Assembly (NCBI GenBank): GCA_020343715.1 | Contig: CP070808.1 | Location: 1,695,019-1,713,047, forward strand | Reading direction: 5' to 3' | DNA: 18,029 nt | From: Thermoplasmata archaeon | GTDB lineage: Archaea > Thermoplasmatota > DTKX01 > GCA-020343715 | In this document: one piece after another, positions 12,613 through 18,029 of the stretch | Layout: every line of letters begins with the position of its first letter | Position numbering within the stretch: position 1 is the stretch's first letter | Translations under genes and position numbers: made by a program | Notes under the pieces: generated by a model | Seen by the model: only the letters and a program-made list of their open reading frames with translations | Database searches by the model: none | Told to the model about the DNA's origin: nothing

Positions 12613-15242
12613 CAGTGGGGCTCCGCCAGGCCCTGGATGTACACGGCGATCAGGTGGACCACCATCAGCGTGATGGTGGCCAGGGGCAGGAACAGGACGT
12701 GGAAGAAGTACATTCGTGTCAGGGTGGCCGCCCCCAGCTCCACCCCACCGAATATGAGCTCCGCGAACCAGTCGCCCGCCACCGGCACTGTGCGGGCCAT
12801 CTCCAGCCCGATGGTCCCGGCCCAGTACGAGAGCTGGTTCCAAGGGAGCAGGTAGCCCGAGAACCCGTAGAAGATGGTGAGGACCAGGAGGATGGACCCC
12901 ACGACCCAGTTGAGCTCCCTGGGGTTCCTGTAGGCCCCGGTGAAGAAGACCCGGAGCATGTGCAGGAACACCGCGGCGATCATGATGTTGGCGGCCCAGT
13001 GGTGGATGGCGCGGAACATGAAGCCGAAGCTCACGTCCTCCATGATGGTCTCCACCGACCTGTAGGCGGCCGAGGGGTCGCCCTCCGAGGAGGGAACGTA
13101 GTAGAGCGACAGGACCAGGCCGGTGACGCCCAGGACCACGAAGCAGAGGATCGCGATGCCCCCCAGGCAGTAGAAGGGATACCAGTACCACACGGTCTTG
13201 GCCCCGTAGCGCTCGGCGTGGGTGTGGGGCATCTGGCGGTCGATGGAGTAGTAGAGGCGGCGGGCCTCGGTAAGGTATCGGGCGGACCGCACCCGCTCCT
13301 CCACCCATGCGAAGGCGGTGAGGGCCACCCGACCCCAGCCCCACCGGACCTGCACCACGGCCAGCACCGCCACCAGCGCGATGGCGGACACCAGGAGGGC
13401 CAGGTCCCACCAGGTCTCCAGCCAGTCCTCGATGTAGAATACGGGCCGGTCGGCCTCCGGGTCGGGTGCCGCCACGTAGCGGAGGGCATAGGGCTCCAGG
13501 GCGGTGTTGCCCGCCAGATCCTCCAAGGTGGCGTCCACGTTGACGGTGTACACCCTCCCCAGCTCGGTGCCCTCCAATGTCACCGTCAGTACGTTGCCGG
13601 ACCACGAGAAGGAGGCGGTGGCCATTGGGGAGACCCATATGGCCTCCTCCACGGAGGTCCGGTCCATCGCCTCGGACCAGGTCAGGCGGACCTGCCCCCC
13701 CGGGGCCAGGTTGGAGCCCGCCGGCGGGGCGGCGGAAACCAGGTAAGGAGGGGTCCTGTCCGAGGAGCCTGCCGTGCTGAACACGAGCAGGTACGGCTCC
13801 TCCATTGGGTTGCCACGCACGTCCATGAGTGACGTTCCCACCGTCAGGTTGTACGTGACCCCCTCCTCGAGGGGATGCCCGGGCGTCAGCGTGGCCGTCG
13901 ATCCCTCCCATGATATGTCGGCCAGGACCGGTGGTTGCCAAGAGAGGGCACCCGGGAGCGTGTCTCGGTCCACGTCGTCGGACAGGGTCAACGACACCGT
14001 GGTCACCAGCGGGACGTCGGTGGAGCGGTTCTTGGGGGACGTGGAGTGGACCTCGGGCGGCACCGTGTCCGCGATGGTGAGGAAGGTGGAGAAGACATCC
14101 GTTCCCATAGGGTTGCCAGCCAGGTCCCTGGCCGAAGCGTCCACCCTCACGGTGTACAGAGTGTCGTAGTCCAACAGCCCGTGGGGGGTGAACACCAGGG
14201 TGTCCTCCTCCCACGAGAGGTTCCCGGCCACGTCAGGGTCGATGGAGGTGGCATTGATTACAGATGCCCTATCCATCGGCTCTGAGAACGTGATGCGGAC
14301 CACGGCGTCCCTGGGTGCTCGAGAGGACAGGATGCTGAGTATCACAGGGGGATAGAAGTCCTGGTCCGACCCAGTGGTGAACGCCACCTCAAGGGGCTCC
14401 AGCAATTGGATACCGTCCATGTCAAAAGCCGTTGTGTCAAGCCGGTAGGTATAGGTGGTGGCTTCATCGAGCAGGTCGTCGGGATTGAAGCGGGCCACTG
14501 GGCCCTCCCACGTGAAGGTACCGTCTACGGGCGGGTCGATGCTGAAAGCGCCCTCTACCGAGGGGCGATCCATCTCCTTGTTGAAAGCAATCACCACTGG
14601 GCTGTTGATGAAGACATCCTCTGTTCCGTTCCTGGGCGTGGCGTCCAACACCTCGGGGGGTGGGACGACCCGGAACGGGAGCGCGTCGAACACGTCCCTG
14701 GAGATGGGATTGGTGTCGAACTCCCCATTGAGGTGGTCGACACCCGTCTGCATCCTTATCATGATGGTGTGGTTACCGGGGACCGGTGGGGCCTGGAGAA
14801 GCCAAGTGAAGGATGCCGAGGTGTTGCCTGTTACCCCCAGGGCGGGCATCTTCGAGTAGTCGAAGCCTGGGGACCTGCCTCGCGGGTCCTGCTGGATCAC
14901 CCAACCCCATCGCTGCACCGGGGACAGGAGGGGGTTCTCAAGGTTGGACAGGATGCTGACCCCGATCGGGTCCCCCTCGTACTGCTCGGCCCCGGTGACG
15001 TTCACCAGGACGGTGATGTTCGGCTGTCCCGCGTAGACCGTCAGGTCAGGTGTCCATGCGGTGACATTCGCCAGCGATGTGTTGGAACCGGGAAGGCCGT
15101 GACATGCCTCGGTGTTGTTGCACAGTCCCCAGTTCTTCTCCTCGGCACCGTTGGGATTCGCGAACACAGGATATAGGGCCGCCCCCACGGCCAGGAGGGC
15201 GATGAGCAAGGCCAGGGTCACGCGGACCCTGCCCCTCTCCAT
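12612..15242 (-). CDS. Cytochrome b6-like protein with N-terminal secreted CX5CH domain and four SbsA-type Ig domains
   Basis: The product has 876 residues. A signal peptide (1-28) leads to an extracytoplasmic domain (30-195) with CNNTEACH (C41, C47, H48), somewhat like Reeler/choice-of-anchor V domains. Four SbsA/Big_5-type Ig domains follow (about 196-290, 297-391, 395-490, 498-590), each with an EMDR/EPMDR/EAMDR-type or related motif and an LxxxxxYxxxVD-type strand. An extra helix (612-632) crosses back in before a b6-like four-helix core (688-870). Heme ligands are H747/H761 (14 apart) and H848/H863 (15 apart), the b6 spacing. TGAYRNPRELNW and SGYLLPWNQLSYWA are b6-like. FYCLGG (C692) matches the b6 cysteine that covalently holds heme c-i. 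It should hold hemes bL and bH for quinol/quinone chemistry with the adjacent Rieske and subunit IV. Its ATG shares the A of the Rieske TGA, with a GGAGG site about 9 nt upstream. Confidence 0.92.
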   Translation of the reverse strand: MERGRVRVTLALLIALLAVGAALYPVFANPNGAEEKNWGLCNNTEACHGLPGSNTSLANVTAWTPDLTVYAGQPNITVLVNVTGAEQYEGDPIGVSILSNLENPLLSPVQRWGWVIQQDPRGRSPGFDYSKMPALGVTGNTSASFTWLLQAPPVPGNHTIMIRMQTGVDHLNGEFDTNPISRDVFDALPFRVVPPPEVLDATPRNGTEDVFINSPVVIAFNKEMDRPSVEGAFSIDPPVDGTFTWEGPVARFNPDDLLDEATTYTYRLDTTAFDMDGIQLLEPLEVAFTTGSDQDFYPPVILSILSSRAPRDAVVRITFSEPMDRASVINATSIDPDVAGNLSWEEDTLVFTPHGLLDYDTLYTVRVDASARDLAGNPMGTDVFSTFLTIADTVPPEVHSTSPKNRSTDVPLVTTVSLTLSDDVDRDTLPGALSWQPPVLADISWEGSTATLTPGHPLEEGVTYNLTVGTSLMDVRGNPMEEPYLLVFSTAGSSDRTPPYLVSAAPPAGSNLAPGGQVRLTWSEAMDRTSVEEAIWVSPMATASFSWSGNVLTVTLEGTELGRVYTVNVDATLEDLAGNTALEPYALRYVAAPDPEADRPVFYIEDWLETWWDLALLVSAIALVAVLAVVQVRWGWGRVALTAFAWVEERVRSARYLTEARRLYYSIDRQMPHTHAERYGAKTVWYWYPFYCLGGIAILCFVVLGVTGLVLSLYYVPSSEGDPSAAYRSVETIMEDVSFGFMFRAIHHWAANIMIAAVFLHMLRVFFTGAYRNPRELNWVVGSILLVLTIFYGFSGYLLPWNQLSYWAGTIGLEMARTVPVAGDWFAELIFGGVELGAATLTRMYFFHVLFLPLATITLMVVHLIAVYIQGLAEPH

Positions 15243-15853
15243 CAGACCGCCTCCAACCTGCCATCGATGACGTGCAGCGGTATCTTGGGCAGCGGGAGGG
15301 GCGGTGGTCCGTACACCACCTTGGCGTTGCGGAAGGGGTCGAAGGCCCCCTGGTGGCAGGGACAGTAGATGACGCCATCGGGAAAGTCCCCCGCGGGGGT
15401 CTGGCCCACGGCGAAGTAGACCTGGCAACCCAGGTGGGTGCAGGTGCTGGAGTAGGCGACGAAGCCCATGTCGGTGCCCGACCGGTCCACCAGCTGCCTC
15501 TCTTCGAACCTCATCAGGATGGCCTTCTGGCCTCCCACGTAGACCTTGGCCGACTCGCCTACGGGGAACTCCGTGGCCAGCACCTCCCGGCCGTCCAGGT
15601 CCGAGTACCAGGGGTTCTCGCCCTGGGGGACATGGTAGACGAAGGCCTTCGACGAGGGACCGGTCGAGGAGTCCCCACCAGTGGTAAGCGAGCGGACCAC
15701 CGAGCCCCCGAAGGCACCGACCCAAGCGGCTCCCGCCACGGCGGCCCCGGCCTTCACGAAGGTGCGACGGGACATGGTCGATGGGGGATCGCCCTCCACG
15801 ACGTACCGCTCATCGGTGCCGTCTCGGCCTCCATCCTCCCCATCCTCGGTCAT
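15242..15853 (-). CDS. Rieske iron-sulfur protein with Tat signal
   Basis: The 203-residue Rieske subunit accepts electrons from quinol at the Qo site of a cytochrome b complex. The [2Fe-2S] ligands are C138/H140 (CTHLGC) and C164/H167 (CPCHQG); C143 and C166 form the expected disulfide. An acidic N-terminus precedes a twin-arginine motif SRRTFVKAG (28-36) and a hydrophobic segment (about 36-52) that probably stays as the membrane anchor, so the folded cluster domain lies outside. The C-terminal GPPPLPLPK proline loop (182-190) is typical. It starts 15 bp after the stop of the upstream membrane-protein gene and overlaps the cytochrome b6-like gene by one base, as expected for subunits of one complex. 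Confidence 0.96.
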   Translation of the reverse strand: MTEDGEDGGRDGTDERYVVEGDPPSTMSRRTFVKAGAAVAGAAWVGAFGGSVVRSLTTGGDSSTGPSSKAFVYHVPQGENPWYSDLDGREVLATEFPVGESAKVYVGGQKAILMRFEERQLVDRSGTDMGFVAYSSTCTHLGCQVYFAVGQTPAGDFPDGVIYCPCHQGAFDPFRNAKVVYGPPPLPLPKIPLHVIDGRLEAV

Positions 15854-15868
15854 CGTGCGTCCACCCCG

Positions 15869-16234
15869 TCAGTCCTGCCTTGGGACCACCTTGTCCTTCC
15901 TTCGCTTGACCACCAGCTTGTCCGGCATGAAGCCGGTCCGGTAGACATCGGTCATCACGCCCAGGGTCAGGAACATGGCGGCCAGCACAAGGGCCAGCGG
16001 TCGCTGGTCCCATCCGTCTATGAGCCCCCAGAGGAACATGGACGCGAAGAGCACCTCCAGGACCACCAGGGACCAGAATATGATGGTGAGGCCCTGGCCC
16101 GGTCGGGCGGCCTCGCGGCGCACGGTGGTGCCCATGGCGGGCTTGGATGGGATGGCCTCCCTGTCATCGATGGCCGCCTCGGCCTCCTCGAGGGTTATCT
16201 CCCCCCGCTGGAGCCTCCGGAGGATGTCCCGCAA
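15869..16234 (-). CDS. Two-helix membrane protein with YvlB/SHOCT-like N-terminal motif, first gene of the operon
   Basis: The 121-residue product starts with a helical LRRLQRGEITLEEAEAAIDD segment (about 5-24). This resembles the short 'L..GKIT.EEA..LL' motif at the N-termini of YvlB/LiaX- and SHOCT-type proteins, often linked to oligomerisation or membrane association. Two hydrophobic helices follow (about 49-72 and 78-95), then a basic C-terminal tail. The start is TTG at 16234: an in-frame stop lies eight codons upstream, a GGTGGT site precedes it, and the next Met (about residue 34) would remove the recognised motif. Being 15 bp before the Rieske gene, it is probably an accessory subunit of the Rieske/cytochrome b complex (inference). 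No heme or metal motif is seen. Confidence 0.75.
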   Translation of the reverse strand: MRDILRRLQRGEITLEEAEAAIDDREAIPSKPAMGTTVRREAARPGQGLTIIFWSLVVLEVLFASMFLWGLIDGWDQRPLALVLAAMFLTLGVMTDVYRTGFMPDKLVVKRRKDKVVPRQD

Positions 16235-16320
16235 TCTACCACCGTGCCCCGGCGCTCAGGAACAGGACATAGCATCCTGTCTAGGCCACTCTAGGGGACG
16301 GCCAGGCTATGGGCCCCGGA

Positions 16321-16330
16321 CCTTAAATGG
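16321..16330 (-). promoter_or_regulatory. Candidate TATA-like box for the Rieske/b-Hdr operon
   Basis: The minus strand reads CCATTTAAGG about 90 bp upstream of the TTG start at 16234, in otherwise G+C-rich sequence. This would give a leader of about 60-65 nt. It is a weak match, but the best AT-rich element on this side. Confidence 0.35.
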
Positions 16331-16352
16331 CTTTCGCGATGGGGTCGCGGAC

Positions 16353-16371
16353 GGGCCCGCCGGCGGGGCCC
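16353..16371. repeat. G+C-rich inverted repeat 1 in the divergent intergenic region
   Basis: GGGCCCGCCGGCGGGGCCC is self-complementary apart from one extra G. It lies between the TATA-like boxes of the two divergent transcription units, so it is a candidate operator, or a hairpin if transcribed. Confidence 0.5.
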
Positions 16372-16373
16372 CT

Positions 16374-16397
16374 GGCCACCCCTCCTGAAGGGGTGCC
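16374..16397. repeat. G+C-rich inverted repeat 2 in the divergent intergenic region
   Basis: GGCCACCCCT and AGGGGTGCC flank a CCTGA loop and pair over about nine bases with one bulged C. It begins only two bases after inverted repeat 1, giving a tandem pair. Confidence 0.45.
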
Positions 16398-16433
16398 AGA
16401 TACTTCTCGCGTGTGTGAATATGGACGTAGCCC

Positions 16434-16440
16434 TTTTATA
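16434..16440 (+). promoter_or_regulatory. TATA-like box for the CARDB protein gene
   Basis: CCCTTTTATACC on the plus strand lies 24-30 bp before the ATG at 16464. This spacing predicts a leaderless or near-leaderless message and argues against the in-frame ATG at 16452, which would lie upstream of the transcription start. Confidence 0.6.
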
Positions 16441-16463
16441 CCGGCCCAATCATGGTCAGACCG

Positions 16464-18029
16464 ATGGGCAAGCCTGGACGTTCACACGCTAGGGGCTTGA
16501 TATGCACTCTGGTCCTCTTCATGCTGCTCGGCAGCGCCTTCATCGCGACCACGCCAGCCGCCGCTGCCCCGGGTGACCTGGTGGCACCGGTCTACATGGA
16601 CGGCGACTGGTGGAACCACACCTGGGACGGCACCCACCACGTGCCGGCCGAGGTGGGGGAGTACAGCGTGGAGTTCGACACCGTGGATGGATGGCTCAAG
16701 CACACCGTCGACGGCACCACCAGCTACCTGGGCAAGGTGGCGTGGGTTATGGAGGTGAGCGGCAAGGTCCGGCTCGAGGGTGACTGGTCCAGCGGCTCGG
16801 AGACCGGGACGACGTCCTTCGATGCCTGGGTCAGCGGGAAGGAGTACCGCTCCACCGACGACCTGGCCATACTGGGTTCCGCCCTGAGCTACTCCGGAGG
16901 CCTGGAGATCGCCACCAAGACCGGGCCCGAGGACTTCGATGTCGTGATTTACGAGAACCGGACCTTGGACAGGCCCCTCCGGATGCTTCTGTTCCCGGTC
17001 CCCATAGCAACCTTCCCGTCGGAGAGCCACACCGTGACCCAGCGGTGCACCTTCGAGGTGGGCTCCTACTCCTCGACCCGGGTGGAGAAGTGGCAGTACA
17101 CCTCCACCTACAAGGGCCTTGGACAGGTCCAGGGCAAGGACATCACCTTCACCAACCAGCACACCTTCGCCATAGAGGGAAACGTGACTGTGGGCGAGCA
17201 GACGGACACCCTTGACCTCAGCGTCTACTACGAGAACACCCCGAGGAAGGCTGTCACCGTGGACCAGGCCAGGTCCCTGGAGGTGAGCACCTACGAGGTC
17301 TCCGCGGCGACCGGGTTCCCCGACCTGGTGGTGGCCGACGGTGAGTTCAACGTTACCGACGAGGCCCCCGTGGAGGGCACCGAGGTCAACTTCACCGCCA
17401 CCGTCCACAACATCGGCGCCATGGAGGTCCTCTCCGTGGTGGTGGAGCTGTGGTCGAGCCAGGACGAAGGCAGGCCCAGCCGCGAGAACTCCACGACCAT
17501 ACCCAAGATAGAGCCGAACGGCGCCGCCGTGGTGCACTTCAACTGGACGGGAGTCGAAGTGGGACTTTGGGAGTTCTTCCTCCGTGTCGACCCCACCAAC
17601 ATCGTCACCGAGAACCGTGAGGACAACAACGAGGCGACCCTCCTGATGATCGTCACCCACGACGTCCCGAAGCCCAACCTCTACGTGGTGGAGGACGGGA
17701 TCGAACTCGACCCGCCGTCCCCTGTGAACAACAGGACCGCCCTCAAGATCACTATAACCGTGGGCAACGACGGCCCCGGTGGGGCCGAGAATGTCAGCAT
17801 AGACCTCTACCTGGGAGAACCGGGCCAGGACGGGGTCAAGATAGGATGGCGCGAGAGCATCGACAACATTCCCTCCGGCGAGACCCGGTCGGCCTGGATT
17901 AACTGGGGCGCCAACATCCCGGGGAACCACAACCTATGGGTCCATCTGGACGGTAACAACACGGTGAACGAGACGGTGGAGACGGACAACCTGGCATCGG
18001 TACCCATCATCATCGTGGCCACCGCCCAG
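16464..18029 (+). CDS. Secreted CARDB-domain protein (3' end outside window)
   Basis: An open frame runs from the ATG at 16464 to the window edge (522 codons). The signal peptide has a basic start (KPGRSHARG), a hydrophobic core and a TPAAAAP-like end (about residues 1-38). Residues 40-285 form a beta-rich, Trp- and Thr-rich domain that I do not recognise; it contains several NxT/NxS sequons. Two CARDB-type adhesion domains follow: about 286-402 (NFTATVHNIG, VDPTNIVTENREDNN) and about 404-520 (ITITVGNDGP, LDGNNTVNETVETDN). The N-x-V-x-E-x-x-x-x-N-N type ending is the CARDB hallmark. The protein is probably surface-exposed; its role is unknown. It is divergent from the respiratory operon, so shared regulation is possible but unproven. 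Confidence 0.85.
   Translation, partial: MGKPGRSHARGLICTLVLFMLLGSAFIATTPAAAAPGDLVAPVYMDGDWWNHTWDGTHHVPAEVGEYSVEFDTVDGWLKHTVDGTTSYLGKVAWVMEVSGKVRLEGDWSSGSETGTTSFDAWVSGKEYRSTDDLAILGSALSYSGGLEIATKTGPEDFDVVIYENRTLDRPLRMLLFPVPIATFPSESHTVTQRCTFEVGSYSSTRVEKWQYTSTYKGLGQVQGKDITFTNQHTFAIEGNVTVGEQTDTLDLSVYYENTPRKAVTVDQARSLEVSTYEVSAATGFPDLVVADGEFNVTDEAPVEGTEVNFTATVHNIGAMEVLSVVVELWSSQDEGRPSRENSTTIPKIEPNGAAVVHFNWTGVEVGLWEFFLRVDPTNIVTENREDNNEATLLMIVTHDVPKPNLYVVEDGIELDPPSPVNNRTALKITITVGNDGPGGAENVSIDLYLGEPGQDGVKIGWRESIDNIPSGETRSAWINWGANIPGNHNLWVHLDGNNTVNETVETDNLASVPIIIVATAQ

Noticed and set aside
11397..13832. 811-codon open frame on the plus strand
   Set aside because: It is antisense to the cytochrome b6-like and subunit IV-HdrD genes, has low-complexity G/H/V/P-rich composition and no domain; stop-free shadows are expected at this G+C content.
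12612..15725. Longer 1037-codon version of the cytochrome b6-like gene starting inside the Rieske gene
   Set aside because: The extra N-terminal part is the Rieske gene read in another frame. The ATG at 15242 gives a signal peptide, a ribosome-binding site and a TGATG junction.
1..18029. CRISPR arrays, insertion sequences, integrase genes or attachment sites
   Set aside because: No regularly spaced direct repeats, transposase or integrase motifs, or flanking terminal repeats were seen; the window reads as ordinary chromosomal sequence.

Overview
The window looks like a high-G+C archaeal chromosome segment, most plausibly from an uncultured Thermoplasmata-type lineage. Pointers are AT-rich TATA-like boxes in an otherwise very G+C-rich sequence, placed so that some messages would be leaderless; an archaeal-type PilT/VirB11 ATPase with a KH domain; a YjbQ-family protein; and large secreted proteins built from FG-GAP, cadherin/Ig-like, SbsA-type Ig and CARDB modules. 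The lineage is inference; no rRNA or tRNA gene was found. Because of the G+C content, many long open frames are antisense or out-of-frame shadows; the true coding strand was chosen from recognisable motifs.

Layout. 1-2877 (minus): 3'-truncated secreted FG-GAP/cadherin-like protein. 3023-3424 (plus): YjbQ. 3434-4322 (minus): cyclophilin preceded by a small membrane-anchored protein. 4370-6367 (minus): fused LutB/LutA-type iron-sulfur protein (LUD + two [4Fe-4S] + two CCG domains). 6368-6840: non-coding, with an AT-rich core. 6841-8349 (minus): PilT-type ATPase with KH domain but no PIN domain. 8404-16234 (minus): seven tightly packed genes described below. 16235-16463: divergent intergenic region with two G+C-rich inverted repeats between TATA-like boxes. 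16464-18029 (plus): 5' part of a secreted CARDB protein that leaves the window.

The centrepiece is the 16234 to 8404 cluster, in transcription order: a two-helix membrane protein; a Tat-type Rieske protein; a cytochrome b6-like protein whose N-terminus carries a secreted CX5CH domain and four SbsA-type Ig domains; a subunit IV-like protein fused through an extra transmembrane helix to an HdrD-like module (two [4Fe-4S] and two CCG motifs); a compact HdrA-MvhD-like fusion; a 72-residue two-helix membrane protein; and an alpha/beta hydrolase. Stop/start overlaps (TGATG, ATGA, GTGA) join most of these genes. I infer a membrane complex combining a b6-type quinol/quinone module, including the cysteine that holds heme c-i in b6f, with a cytoplasmic heterodisulfide-reductase-like electron-transfer module. 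No cytochrome c, cupredoxin, hydrogenase or HdrB/C gene is visible here, so the electron partners on either side are unknown.
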